Below, one piece after another: positions 27,427 through 36,594 of a stretch of 64,000 nucleotides of DNA. The first letter of the stretch is position 1, and every line of letters starts with the position of its first letter. Source of the DNA: Saccharibacillus kuerlensis DSM 22868 (GTDB lineage: Bacteria > Bacillota > Bacilli > Paenibacillales > Paenibacillaceae); NCBI RefSeq assembly GCF_000378145.1, contig NZ_KB899278.1:364013-428012 (forward strand), given 5' to 3'. The notes beneath the pieces are model-generated. The model was not told the origin of the DNA, did no database searches, and was given only the letters and a program-made list of their open reading frames with translations. A program made the position numbers and the translations under genes.

Positions 27427-28563
27427 TTACTGTCCGGTATCGCCTGCAGGCTGACCTTCCTGATCGGTATGCGATTTGCCTCCCTCGTCCGTATCGTCAA
27501 CAATCAAATCTTCAGCGGTCGAATTCGGATCAAGCCATTTGTTGATCGATTCGATCGTTTCTTCCAGATCGCTGTCGTCGAGCATATAATACCAAGCATC
27601 GCGCGAGACCCCTTCACCCTGCAGCATATGGCTGCTGATTTCCGGTGTCGCATCATTCAGGATGACCGTTTTGGCCAGCGACAGCATAAAATCGGATCGC
27701 ATATTAGTCTTGAAATTGTTTCCGGCAATGCCGATCAATTCCGGAATCTTCGTCAAGTTTTCGACACTCTTCATCCGGTTCAGAATCTGCTTAAGGAAAA
27801 TCCGATGACGCTCGGTACGCTTGAAATCGGAATCTTCGCGGTAGCGTACATAGTTCAACGCTTCCGTACCATCGTATATAGGCTTATTTGCTTCTATCGT
27901 GAATTTCTCATGGTCAGCCTGTTTATTCTCGATTGTCTCCGTAATCGGCAGCTCAACACCGCCCAGAGCATTAACAACATCCGTAAGACCGTTAAAATTG
28001 ATAGTAGCGTAATAATCGACATCATGCTCTAAAAGTGCTTCTACCGTGTCGACGCTCATCTGTGCGCCGCCGTAAGCATAAGCCGCATTGATTTTTGTTA
28101 CCGAACGTGTCCCTTTGATCGTTGGCGTTCCAACCATCGGAACATAAGAATCGCGCGGGATGGAAACAAGCAGTACTTTGTTATCCGCCGGCCGGACGAC
28201 CGAATAAATGATGGAATCGGTGCGGGCGAGCTCATCGTCCCGTTGGTCGGTACCGAGCAGCAGTACCGAGAACGGCTCTTTGCTCAATTCGTCCACATTC
28301 ATCAAAACGTCGCCTCCGCCCCTAGGAAGCTGATCGATCGGTGCATAGGATTCGTCCAGCGTATTTTTGACCGTATCGGCCAAAAACGTATCGAAAGCGA
28401 GCACCATCAACTCTTTGCGGAAAATATATCCGCCTATTCCCAGAACAAACAGCACACAGAGTGCAATCAGCCAGGCCTTACCTTTATTCTTTTTCGTTTT
28501 CTTCTTTTGATGCCTTTGAGCCCTCGTTAAAACATGGGCTTCGGCCGGCTGGTTTTTATCCAT
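27427..28563 (-). CDS. LytR-CpsA-Psr (LCP) family wall polymer transferase
   Basis: A 378-residue protein with a basic cytoplasmic start (RHQKKKTKKNKGK), one membrane helix (WLIALCVLFVLGIGGYIF) and an extracellular LCP domain. The domain has its conserved Asp/Arg positions in LLGTDQRDDELARTDSII, SIPRDSYVPM and YVRYREDSDFKRTERHR. LCP enzymes move teichoic acid or other glycopolymers from lipid carriers to peptidoglycan. The C-terminal tail is acidic with DTDEGGKSHTDQEGQ. The ATG at 28563 is preceded by AAGG ten bases away; the open frame before it is not coding-like. It is monocistronic with a long leader. Confidence 0.92.
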   Translation of the reverse strand: MDKNQPAEAHVLTRAQRHQKKKTKKNKGKAWLIALCVLFVLGIGGYIFRKELMVLAFDTFLADTVKNTLDESYAPIDQLPRGGGDVLMNVDELSKEPFSVLLLGTDQRDDELARTDSIIYSVVRPADNKVLLVSIPRDSYVPMVGTPTIKGTRSVTKINAAYAYGGAQMSVDTVEALLEHDVDYYATINFNGLTDVVNALGGVELPITETIENKQADHEKFTIEANKPIYDGTEALNYVRYREDSDFKRTERHRIFLKQILNRMKSVENLTKIPELIGIAGNNFKTNMRSDFMLSLAKTVILNDATPEISSHMLQGEGVSRDAWYYMLDDSDLEETIESINKWLDPNSTAEDLIVDDTDEGGKSHTDQEGQPAGDTGQ

Positions 28564-28942
28564 TTCCTTCGTACCTTTCTCTCTCCATAAAAGTCGTCGG
28601 CTTACTCCGCTGACCAAGTCCGATTCCAGGGGTAGATACTGCCCGATCCCCGATCCGCAAAATAAACGGAACTTGAAGACAGTAAACGGAACATTTGACG
28701 CAATCAACGTTGGCGGACTTCAAATCCCTCATGGATGCTGAATATAAAAACCTTTGTATAACCTACCCTTTTTAAGCAGTGCCCAAGTTGCAGACACACC
28801 TTAGATTACTACATTTCGCACTATTCTGACAATTCTAACATACGAACCAAGAAGAAGATACGAATAAGAATCAAGCTGTGTGCTCAGCAGAAGGGCAAGC
28901 ACAATGCAGAATCATTCACGAAGTTCTCTCTATTCGAAAATC
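28564..28942. other. 379-base gap between the LCP and crcB genes
   Basis: No gene is visible. A weak SigA-like pair for the LCP gene is TTGTCA (28832-28827), 18 bases, TAATCT (28808-28803) on the minus strand, which would leave a leader of about 240 bases. I see no hairpin of terminator quality. Confidence 0.4.
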
Positions 28943-29308
28943 TTATCCCGCAAGTGTCATTCCGACCGCCGCCGCCGTAAGACCCAGCAGCGCCGAAGAG
29001 GCGGCGTAAATGACCGCAGCAGTCCGGCGATTCTGATGCAGAAGCGTCACCGTTTCGTATCCAAACGTTGAGAACGTCGTATAAGCGCCGGCAAACCCCG
29101 TACCGAGAAGCGGATAGACCCACTCCGGCATTTCATGACGCAAGCCCGTTAATACGCCGAGCAGCAGTGAACCGCTGAGATTGATGATCCATGTTCCCCA
29201 CGGAAAACGGGTGCCAAATACGGACAATGCCCATTTTCCCAACAGATAACGGGCCGGAGCCCCGATCATTCCGCCTGCCGCCACCAACAAAACCACATTT
29301 GGACTCAC
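28943..29308 (-). CDS. crcB: Fluoride channel subunit CrcB/Fluc, second of a pair
   Basis: A 121-residue membrane protein with four hydrophobic helices. CrcB hallmarks are GGMIGAPARYLLGKW, the pore Asn in INLSGSLLLGVLTG, and the TTFSTFGYETV track for fluoride. Fluc channels are dual-topology dimers; in Bacillales they often occur as two unequal genes that make a heterodimer. The GTG start has AAGGAGGG nine bases upstream and overlaps the end of the first crcB gene by four bases. Confidence 0.95.
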   Translation of the reverse strand: MSPNVVLLVAAGGMIGAPARYLLGKWALSVFGTRFPWGTWIINLSGSLLLGVLTGLRHEMPEWVYPLLGTGFAGAYTTFSTFGYETVTLLHQNRRTAAVIYAASSALLGLTAAAVGMTLAG

Positions 29309-29709
29309 AAAACCTGCCCTCCTTTTGAACCCGACCGTTCACGCCAGATTCCGCCAAGCCATACGCCCAGAATGCTAAGCGCGATCCCTCCAACCAGACT
29401 TGCTCCCGCATACAGCAGTGCCGCGGCAATCCGGTCATTCTCCAGCAGCCAGATTGTTTCCACCGAAAATGTCGAAAAAGTCGTGAAGGCTCCGGTCAAA
29501 CCTGTACCGATTCCGATTCGGACGGCCGAAGAAATTCGTTTGGGATCAAGAGCCAGCGTAAAAAACAAACCGAGAAACAAACAGCCCGACAAATTGATCA
29601 GCAGCGTGGGAAGCGGAAATCCGTCAATCTGAGGGATAACGGTGCTCAGCGCATAACGCAGAAGGGCGCCGCAGATTCCGCCCAATGCTACATAAACAAT
29701 ATCTTTCAT
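29305..29709 (-). CDS. crcB: Fluoride channel subunit CrcB/Fluc, first of a pair
   Basis: A 134-residue four-helix protein exporting fluoride passively. It shows the family motifs GGICGALLRYALS, the pore Asn in INLSGCLFLGLFF, and GAFTTFSTFSVETI. The C-terminus is longer and basic (WLGGIWRERSGSKGG). The 70-base gap to rarA upstream is too short for, and does not contain, a fluoride riboswitch, so these genes may be expressed constitutively behind rarA or from a local promoter I could not identify. Confidence 0.95.
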   Translation of the reverse strand: MKDIVYVALGGICGALLRYALSTVIPQIDGFPLPTLLINLSGCLFLGLFFTLALDPKRISSAVRIGIGTGLTGAFTTFSTFSVETIWLLENDRIAAALLYAGASLVGGIALSILGVWLGGIWRERSGSKGGQVL

Positions 29710-29778
29710 CCATTGCTTCCTTCTTTGCTGTGTGATTAAGCCGCACAGGCAGCCTATTGGGCTGACCGGTACAGCGCA

Positions 29779-31092
29779 TTATTGTTCGCGGCGCCGCTGC
29801 TGATTCAGACGAATTTTTGATTCGCTCCCCTGCTCCGTCGCTTCGTAAAATACAGTGCCTTCAAGTTCTGCAGGCAAATACATCTGCTTGACATAATGAT
29901 TCGGAAAATGATGCGGATATTTGTACCCCTCATGCCCAAGTTTTTCCGCACCCTTGTAATGCGTATCGCGCAAATGCAGCGGAACTTCTGCCGTTCCACT
30001 GCGCGAGAATGACGCCTCGGCTCTGGAAATGGCATTATACACAGCGTTGGACTTTGGACTTTCGACCGCAAACAGAATGGCCTGAGCAACGTTCAGCTTC
30101 GCTTCAGGCCAGCCATTGTTGCGGTAAGCTTCGAGAGCGGAGACAGCCTGCACCATCGCCTGCGGATTGGCAAGGCCGATATCTTCACTGCTTGCCGCAA
30201 TCAGACGGCGGATGAAGGTCATGGGATCCATGCCAAGCTTCTCGACGGCATACAGAAACCAGAATAGTGCGGCGTCGCTGGAACCGCGAATGGACTTATG
30301 GAACGCAGACAGCACGTCGTACTGCGTCGATTCGTCTGCACGCGCAATCGGACGGCGTACCGACTCCTCGGCCGCCTCCAGTGTAACTCTTACCGTGCCG
30401 TCAGCCTGCGGCGGCGTTGTGAGCGCCGCCAGTTCCAGCGCATTCAGAGCACGTCGAATATCGCCGCCGGACATTGCAGCGATATGTTCCAAAGCTTCTT
30501 CATCAGCTTGCAGCTCCATGTAGCCGAGGCCGCGCTCGGAATCGGACAGTGCCCGTCTCATCGCGATCATCGCATGCTCTGCGGTCAGCGGATGCAGTTG
30601 AAACAGCGTGGAACGACTCATCAAAGCGCCATTCACATAATGAAACGGATTCTCGGTCGTGGCACCAATAAAAATGATGGTCCCCTTCTCCACTGCCGGC
30701 AGCAGTGCGTCCTGACGCGAACTGTTGAAACGGTGGACTTCATCCAGAAACAGAATCGTTTTGGTTCCATACAGCGCTTTGTCGTCGGCCGCCTGCTGGA
30801 TGACTTCGCGCACATCTTTGACCGTGGCGTCAACCGCATTCAGACGCACAAATTTGCCTTGGGTATGATGGGAAATAATATGGGCCAGCGTCGTTTTTCC
30901 ACATCCCGGCGGACCGTACAGCACAATCGATCCTACCTTGTCCGCTTCGATTGCTCTTCTCAGCAGCCGGCCGGGGCCCACAATGTCTTCCTGCCCTATA
31001 TATTCATCGAGCGTCAGCGGACGCATACGGTCGGCGAGCAGTCCGCCTCCCGTCTGTGCTTCCACTTTGCCGTCATAGTTGAACAGATCCAA
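29779..31092 (-). CDS. rarA: Replication-associated recombination protein A (RarA/MgsA)
   Basis: A 437-residue AAA+ ATPase acting at stalled replication forks. Walker A is YGPPGCGKTTLAHI, Walker B FLDEVHRFNSSRQDALLP, sensor 1 GATTENPFHYVNGALMSRS, and the tetramerization and C-terminal domains follow with LHLRDTHYKGAEKLGHEGYKY in parts. The start is uncertain: a GTG at 31101 has AAAGGA only one base away, while a TTG at 31092 (giving MDLFNYDG) has it ten bases away and is chosen. It is followed on the same strand by the crcB pair; in B. subtilis it adjoins cymR. Confidence 0.94.
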   Translation of the reverse strand: MDLFNYDGKVEAQTGGGLLADRMRPLTLDEYIGQEDIVGPGRLLRRAIEADKVGSIVLYGPPGCGKTTLAHIISHHTQGKFVRLNAVDATVKDVREVIQQAADDKALYGTKTILFLDEVHRFNSSRQDALLPAVEKGTIIFIGATTENPFHYVNGALMSRSTLFQLHPLTAEHAMIAMRRALSDSERGLGYMELQADEEALEHIAAMSGGDIRRALNALELAALTTPPQADGTVRVTLEAAEESVRRPIARADESTQYDVLSAFHKSIRGSSDAALFWFLYAVEKLGMDPMTFIRRLIAASSEDIGLANPQAMVQAVSALEAYRNNGWPEAKLNVAQAILFAVESPKSNAVYNAISRAEASFSRSGTAEVPLHLRDTHYKGAEKLGHEGYKYPHHFPNHYVKQMYLPAELEGTVFYEATEQGSESKIRLNQQRRREQ

Positions 31093-31290
31093 GCTTGTCA
31101 CGTCCTTTCATTCTTTATTCAATATAGAACCCTTCCGCGGGGAACGCAAATATAAATCATTCTTCGTATCGTTAGACAACGCAAAAAAAGGCGGCAGAGC
31201 GCCGCCCTCAAGCTGTAAAGAAAGTCCTGTTCGTTCCGGAAGCTTAAAAGCTGCGTAAAAATTTCGTTTTGGTCGCGTGCCGGAACACGA

Positions 31291-33483
31291 TCAAACTTTC
31301 GGCCAGCCCGCTTCGCTCCACTCGCCTTGATTGTCCAAAAACGTTGGCGTCGCGCCGCCGTGCAGCACCCAGAGCTCATGGAGCGCCCGCGTGCAGCCGA
31401 CATACAGCATTTTCGCGTCCCATTCGGATTCTCCATAATTTTGCAGTCCGGCATCCGCAATCACAACGGCATCAAATTCCAACCCTTTGGAGAGATGCAG
31501 CGGCAGTACGGACAATCCGCCTTCGTACTGCGTCATATTTCCGTCGATGAGATTCAGCTCCGGAAATTCCGACTGCAGCGCTTCGTGCAGTGCCGCAGCC
31601 TGTTCCTGAGTGCGAGTCAGCAGCGATACGGTCTTGTGCTCACGTCCCCAGAGCAGCCGCAGTGCCTTAGCCGCCGCAAGTATACCTTCGTCACCCTCAG
31701 TATTTTCGGCTTTCATTTTAGGGTTGAATTCGATCATTCGCACCTTGTTTCCGCTCCGGAATACCGGCACCGCTTCGATCGCATTCGGCACGCCACCCGA
31801 AAGAATGGTATTGGCGAAACCGATAATCTCCAATGTCGACCGGTAGCTTCGGGTAAGCGCATGATAAGACGTTTCCTCTTCGCCGAACAGCTCGCTCATC
31901 TCTTCCCAAGCGTGAACGCCTTTATAAGCATGAATTCCTTGAGACAGATCGCCCAGGATCGTAAACGAATGTCCTCTTACGAACCGGTCAAGAACCGATA
32001 TCTGCAGCGGAGAAAAATCCTGCGCTTCGTCGATGACGATATGGTCGAATCGCTCTGCTCCCTCGACTCCGTTCAGCAGCAAATGCAGATACAAAAGGGC
32101 CGGCAGATCTTCTTCCCGAATGCGCCCTTCTTTCAGATCTTTGCGTGTCGATTTCAGTACAGAGGCCGGAATGGCTTCAAGCGCTTCCGACGGCAGGATG
32201 CCGCGTGTATCCTTCGCAGCGCCAAAGATCTGCTTATACAAGGTTAACGGACTGAAGTCCGGCCATTTTTTGGCATAAGCTTTTTCACGCTGCGCAGCTT
32301 TCTTCTTGTATTCTTTGCGCAGTGTTTCCGGCTTGACCGGCTTCAATTCCATTTCGATCCATCGATGGATGCGTGCCAATACACGCTCTTTGCGTCCTGC
32401 TGCCGAGTAATGCTTGTACTCCTCGGCATACCAGTGCAGGATCGTTTCGTACGGCAGTGTTTTTTCTTCCCATGGCGAAAACTCGAGCTCAGGCGCTCCC
32501 GATACTTCAAGTGCCGCCGCTGCAGATTCCAACATGCTGCGGAAAGCATCCGAACCTTTGAATCGCCCGGGTGCTTCATTGTCCGGTGCCGGACCGCCGG
32601 CCCTGCCGAACCAGAAGTCCAGCGTTTCCGACGGATCGGCGAGCATACTTTCCACACCAAGCAGTTTGGCCGCCCAGTCGGTAAATGTCCGCTGCTGGAT
32701 ATCGCCTACTCCCAGTTCGGGAAGCACTCCCGAAATATAATCGAGGAACATGCCGTTCGGCGCAAAGATGATCATCTTCCCGGCTGATACCTGCTCTTGG
32801 TATTGATAGAGAAGGAAAGCCAGGCGATGCAGCGCAACCGTCGTTTTCCCACTGCCTGCAACCCCTTGAATAATCAGCGCTTTGTTTTTCTCGGCGCGAA
32901 TAATTCGGTCCTGTTCTGCTTGAATCGTAGAAACGATATCCCTCAGGCGGTTATCTTTGTTCTCTCCCAGCCGATAGAGCAGGAATTCATCCGATACGGC
33001 CGGCTCTTCGCCGCCGCGGGTATAGGTATCGACGACCCGTTCTAGTTCGGATTTACGGACCATAATATTGCGCTTGAGATGCATCGTACCGCTGATCCAT
33101 CCTTCAGGCGCTTCGTACTCGATCCGTTCTTCTCCTCCAGTGAAAGAGTAAAAGAGACTGGCGACCGGAGCCCGCCAATCGACGACAATCGGCTGACTGC
33201 CGGGATCTCGTCCGTCCAGACCCGTCTTGCCGATATAGAGCGGAACTGTGGGAGCCTTCCCTTCCTCTTCGAAATCCATCCGGCCAAAGTATGGCTCGGG
33301 TTCCGATTTGGACAGCCGCTGCCGGCGTTCTTCGCGCCCCGCTTCGAGCACCTGCTCGGTAAAGTCGTGCCCGGTATATACCGGAATCGCCCGAAGGCGC
33401 GCAAGCTGGGTTCCGATCTCTTCCAGAACGGAATCCAGCTTGGTTTGCTCTTCTTGATAGGCACTTTGAACGTTCTCACTCAC
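31291..33483 (-). CDS. helD: RNA polymerase-recycling helicase HelD
   Basis: A 730-residue superfamily 1 motor. In B. subtilis HelD (YvgS) removes RNA polymerase from stalled or non-productive DNA complexes. The N-terminal coiled coil (residues 1-60) is the part that enters the polymerase secondary channel. Walker A is GVAGSGKTTVALHRLAFLL, and the DEXX box is DHIVIDEAQDFSPLQI; motif IV-VI elements follow (LTRSYRSTLEI, LPLHLSKGLEFDAVVI, YVGCTRALHELWV). Size fits HelD rather than UvrD or PcrA, and the N-terminal region lacks their 1A start. The GTG has AGGAGGT eight bases upstream. Confidence 0.93.
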   Translation of the reverse strand: MSENVQSAYQEEQTKLDSVLEEIGTQLARLRAIPVYTGHDFTEQVLEAGREERRQRLSKSEPEPYFGRMDFEEEGKAPTVPLYIGKTGLDGRDPGSQPIVVDWRAPVASLFYSFTGGEERIEYEAPEGWISGTMHLKRNIMVRKSELERVVDTYTRGGEEPAVSDEFLLYRLGENKDNRLRDIVSTIQAEQDRIIRAEKNKALIIQGVAGSGKTTVALHRLAFLLYQYQEQVSAGKMIIFAPNGMFLDYISGVLPELGVGDIQQRTFTDWAAKLLGVESMLADPSETLDFWFGRAGGPAPDNEAPGRFKGSDAFRSMLESAAAALEVSGAPELEFSPWEEKTLPYETILHWYAEEYKHYSAAGRKERVLARIHRWIEMELKPVKPETLRKEYKKKAAQREKAYAKKWPDFSPLTLYKQIFGAAKDTRGILPSEALEAIPASVLKSTRKDLKEGRIREEDLPALLYLHLLLNGVEGAERFDHIVIDEAQDFSPLQISVLDRFVRGHSFTILGDLSQGIHAYKGVHAWEEMSELFGEEETSYHALTRSYRSTLEIIGFANTILSGGVPNAIEAVPVFRSGNKVRMIEFNPKMKAENTEGDEGILAAAKALRLLWGREHKTVSLLTRTQEQAAALHEALQSEFPELNLIDGNMTQYEGGLSVLPLHLSKGLEFDAVVIADAGLQNYGESEWDAKMLYVGCTRALHELWVLHGGATPTFLDNQGEWSEAGWPKV

Positions 33484-33803
33484 TTCAGTTACCTCCTAAG
33501 ATGAGCATTTTGTACAGGGGTTCTGGCGAACCTGCGAGCTTAGCCGCACAAAATGCCGAATTCATCTGCGTTCCTTCCCGGATGAAAGCATCGCCGGGAG
33601 CGAAAACGCAAAAGGAATATTAGCATAGCATACTTCGTTACAAAGGGCTTCACTTATTTTGCGGGCAAGAAGCTTGGAAGCGGACAAATAAACTCGAAAG
33701 CAGTCAAATCAAAAGACGCCTCTCTCTCCGGTTAAGGAAAAAGAAGCGCCTTGTTCGATATAACTTTTGGAATCAAATTTGTATCGATTTGGGTACTGGA
33801 ATT
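33484..33803. other. 320-base gap before helD
   Basis: It holds the tcdA terminator (33711-33752) and, on the helD leader side, an imperfect inverted repeat at 33567-33610 with arms TGCGTTCC-TTCCCGG and CCGGGAGCG-AAAACGCA. There is no T-run after it. No gene is visible and I found no convincing promoter. Confidence 0.45.
33711..33752 (-). terminator. Intrinsic terminator after tcdA
   Basis: On the minus strand a 17-pair stem with several G-U pairs (AAGGCGCTTCTTTTTCC with GGAGAGAGAGGCGTCTT) and a six-base loop, then TT and an A/T-rich stretch, 52 bases after the stop. Confidence 0.6.
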
Positions 33804-34574
33804 CTACTGCTCTTCCGACGGCAGCGGATGACCGCCTCGGATCATCAGATCTTTGACCACTTCGCTGACCATGATCAGACCCGCGACCGGCGGAACAAAA
33901 GCATTGCTCGCAGGGGGCTGCTTGGCTTTGCGAATTTTGGCACCGGCCGGAGCGATCTGCTCGGTGACATCTTGGCGCGGCTTGATCGGCTTCTCGGTCG
34001 AATATACGACTTTGACGCCTTTTTTGATGCCGTCTTCCTTGCGCAGCTTATTGCGGATAATGCGGGCAATCGGGTCCATCTTCGTTTTGGAGATGTCCGC
34101 CACCTGGAATCGCGAAGGATCCATCTTGTTAGCAGCACCCATGCTGGAAATGATGGGAATACCGCGTTTCAGACACTCCTTGATAATATGAATCTTGTAA
34201 ATGATCGTATCGGAAGCGTCGACTACATAGTCGATCTTGTGCTCGAACAGCTGCTCATAAGTTTCTTCCGTGTAAAACATGTTCAGCACGATCGTATTGA
34301 TTTCCGGATTGATCAGCTTCACGCGTTCCGCCATCAATTCCGTTTTTTGCTGGCCGACCGTAGTCGTCAACGCATGGATTTGGCGGTTGATGTTCGTGAT
34401 ATCCACGACGTCTTTATCGATCATGATAAGCGTGCCTACACCGGACCGGGCAAGCGCCTCAGCAGCCATTGCACCGACGCCTCCGATCCCGAGTACCGCT
34501 ACCGTGCTGTTTTTGAGTTCTTCAATCCCTGCGGGCCCAAGCGCAAGTTCCGTTCTGGAAAAAGCGTGCAGCAT
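33804..34574 (-). CDS. tcdA: tRNA threonylcarbamoyladenosine dehydratase TcdA
   Basis: A 256-residue ThiF/E1-like enzyme that uses ATP to cyclise t6A37 in tRNA to ct6A. The Rossmann ATP-binding loop is AVLGIGGVGAMAAEALARSGVG, the Arg and Asp of the site are in MIDKDVVDITNINRQIHAL, and VDASDTIIYK and SSMGAANKMDPSRF follow as in E. coli TcdA. The ATG at 34574 is chosen because AGGAGG is nine bases upstream; the longer frame has none. It lies 100 bases after aspS on the same strand, but a terminator (34629-34664) separates them. Confidence 0.94.
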   Translation of the reverse strand: MLHAFSRTELALGPAGIEELKNSTVAVLGIGGVGAMAAEALARSGVGTLIMIDKDVVDITNINRQIHALTTTVGQQKTELMAERVKLINPEINTIVLNMFYTEETYEQLFEHKIDYVVDASDTIIYKIHIIKECLKRGIPIISSMGAANKMDPSRFQVADISKTKMDPIARIIRNKLRKEDGIKKGVKVVYSTEKPIKPRQDVTEQIAPAGAKIRKAKQPPASNAFVPPVAGLIMVSEVVKDLMIRGGHPLPSEEQ

Positions 34575-34628
34575 AATGGGATAACCTCCTCGAATCCTAA
34601 AGTAAGGGTATAGTGCCTCGACAAAGCG

Positions 34629-34664
34629 AAAAGACAGACCGGCCATGGCCGGCTGTCTCTTTTC
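34629..34664 (-). terminator. Intrinsic terminator after aspS
   Basis: Stem AAAAGAGACAG-CCGGCC / GGCCGG-(T)CTGTCTTTT on the minus strand, ten bases after the aspS stop. Confidence 0.78.
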
Positions 34665-34674
34665 GGTTACAAAC

Positions 34675-36477
34675 TTAAGCCTGTTCGCTTTCGGCAGCAG
34701 CCGGTTTCTTAGCCGGCTTTGGTGCAAGCTTGATGTGCAGCTGATCCAGCTGGCCTTTGTCGACCGGCGACGGCGCATTCATCAGCAGGTCGGTCGCACT
34801 CGCCGTTTTCGGGAATGCGATCGTTTCGCGCAGGTTGGTACGCTGCGTCAGCAGCATCACCAGACGGTCGAAGCCGAATGCGAATCCGCCGTGCGGAGGC
34901 GTGCCGTACTGGAATGCGTCGAGCAGGAATCCGAACTGTTCCTGAGCCGTTTCTTCCGAAATGCCCAGCAGCTTGAACATCTTCTGCTGCAGATCGTGTT
35001 CGAAGATCCGAAGCGAGCCGCCGCCGACTTCGTAGCCGTTCAGCACGAGGTCGTAAGCCTGCGCGCGTACTGCACCCGGATCAGTGTCGAACAGCTCAAG
35101 ATCTTCCGTCAGAGGACGGGTGAACGGATGGTGTTCCGCTACATAGCGCTTCGCTTCTTCGTCGTAGCTGAGCAGCGGGAAGTCCAGTACCCAAGCAAAT
35201 TTGTAGATGCTGTCGTCGATCAGGCCAAGCTGGCGTCCAATCTTCAGACGCAGCGCGCCGAGCACATCGGCTACTACTTGTTTCTTGTCGGCGGAGAACA
35301 GCAGCAGGTCGCCAACTTCGGCATCCGTGCGCTGACGCAGCGTTTCGATTTCTTCTTCGCTCATGAACTTGACGATCGGCCCTTTAAAACCGTCTTCCTT
35401 CACTTGAATCCAAGCCAGTCCCTTCGCGCCGTAGCGGGCTGCGTAAGGTCCCAGATCATCGATTTCTTTACGTGTCCAAGTGCCGCAGCCTTTGGCATTC
35501 AGCACTTTAACCTGTCCACCGCTCGACACGACGGAAGCAAACACTTTTACGCCGCTTGTTTCGACGATATCACTCACATCGACCAGCTCCATGCCAAAGC
35601 GCAGATCCGGTTTATCAGAGCCGTATTTGCTCATCGCTTCCGCATGCGTCAGACGCTGGAACGGCAGCTGAACTTCGACGCCGATCGTTTCACGGAACAG
35701 CTTAGCCATCAGCTCTTCAATCATGCCCAGGATATCGTCGCGGGATACAAACGACATCTCAAGGTCGACTTGGGTGAACTCCGGCTGGCGGTCCGCACGA
35801 AGGTCTTCGTCACGGAAGCAGCGGGCGATTTGATAGTAGCGCTCCAGACCGCTGACCATCAGCAGCTGCTTGAAGATCTGCGGCGACTGCGGCAGGGCAA
35901 AGAATTCGCCTTCATGCACACGGCTTGGTACCAAGTAATCCCGCGCGCCTTCCGGCGTGCTCTTGGTCAGAATCGGCGTTTCCACTTCTACAAAACCTTG
36001 GTCATCGAGGAAATTGCGGAAAATTTTCGACGACTGCGAACGCAGCATAAGTGTTTTCTGCATTTCCGGACGACGCAGGTCCAGATAGCGATATTTCAAT
36101 CTCAGCGCTTCGTCGACTTCGATGCCGTCTTCAATAAAGAAAGGTGTCGTCTTGGCAGCATTTAGCACTTCGATTTCGGTAACACGTATTTCTAGTTCAC
36201 CGGTCGGCAGGCTTTTGTTGATCGTGTCTTCATCACGCTTAACAACCGTTCCTTTGACAGCCAGCACGTATTCGGTACGCACGCGTTCCGCTGTTTGCAG
36301 TGCTTCGCCCGAGTACGCCGGGTTGAAGACCGTTTGTACGATTCCGCTGCGATCCCGCAGGTCGATAAATAGTACACCTCCAAGGTCGCGGCGGGTTTGT
36401 ACCCAACCGTTCAGTGTTACCGTTTCTCCGATTTGTTCGGACGTGATTTGTCCGCAGTGATGAGTTCTCAGCATCAT
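34675..36477 (-). CDS. aspS: Aspartyl-tRNA synthetase
   Basis: A 600-residue bacterial-type class IIb synthetase. The N-terminal OB-fold anticodon-binding domain (residues 1-110) reads the tRNA; the catalytic core has motif 2 in [21 protein letters not shown] and motif 3 in [13 protein letters not shown]; the bacterial GAD insertion lies between. The C-terminal tail ([18 protein letters not shown]) is a basic then acidic low-complexity end, a little longer than usual. AAAGGAG precedes the tandem ATGs; either may be used. It follows hisS by 117 bases with no T-box of its own, so it is probably read from the hisS T-box transcript. Confidence 0.97.
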   Translation of the reverse strand: MMLRTHHCGQITSEQIGETVTLNGWVQTRRDLGGVLFIDLRDRSGIVQTVFNPAYSGEALQTAERVRTEYVLAVKGTVVKRDEDTINKSLPTGELEIRVTEIEVLNAAKTTPFFIEDGIEVDEALRLKYRYLDLRRPEMQKTLMLRSQSSKIFRNFLDDQGFVEVETPILTKSTPEGARDYLVPSRVHEGEFFALPQSPQIFKQLLMVSGLERYYQIARCFRDEDLRADRQPEFTQVDLEMSFVSRDDILGMIEELMAKLFRETIGVEVQLPFQRLTHAEAMSKYGSDKPDLRFGMELVDVSDIVETSGVKVFASVVSSGGQVKVLNAKGCGTWTRKEIDDLGPYAARYGAKGLAWIQVKEDGFKGPIVKFMSEEEIETLRQRTDAEVGDLLLFSADKKQVVADVLGALRLKIGRQLGLIDDSIYKFAWVLDFPLLSYDEEAKRYVAEHHPFTRPLTEDLELFDTDPGAVRAQAYDLVLNGYEVGGGSLRIFEHDLQQKMFKLLGISEETAQEQFGFLLDAFQYGTPPHGGFAFGFDRLVMLLTQRTNLRETIAFPKTASATDLLMNAPSPVDKGQLDQLHIKLAPKPAKKPAAAESEQA

Positions 36478-36594
36478 ATGAGTCGATTCTCCTTTTTATT
36501 AAACGTTTATGTCGGTCAAAGCGCAGCTTTCTGCCGATTTCCCGTTTTATTTCTGCTTGCATGCCTCATTCCGCATTAGCGGACAAAGCCTCAA

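Noticed and set aside
29710..29778. Fluoride riboswitch before crcB
   Set aside because: Only 69 bases and no crcB-motif core sequences.
34645..36165. 506-codon plus-strand frame inside aspS
   Set aside because: Shadow of aspS; no ribosome site and no family pattern.
36478..36594. Separate T-box before aspS
   Set aside because: The gap is too short and lacks the T-box sequence.
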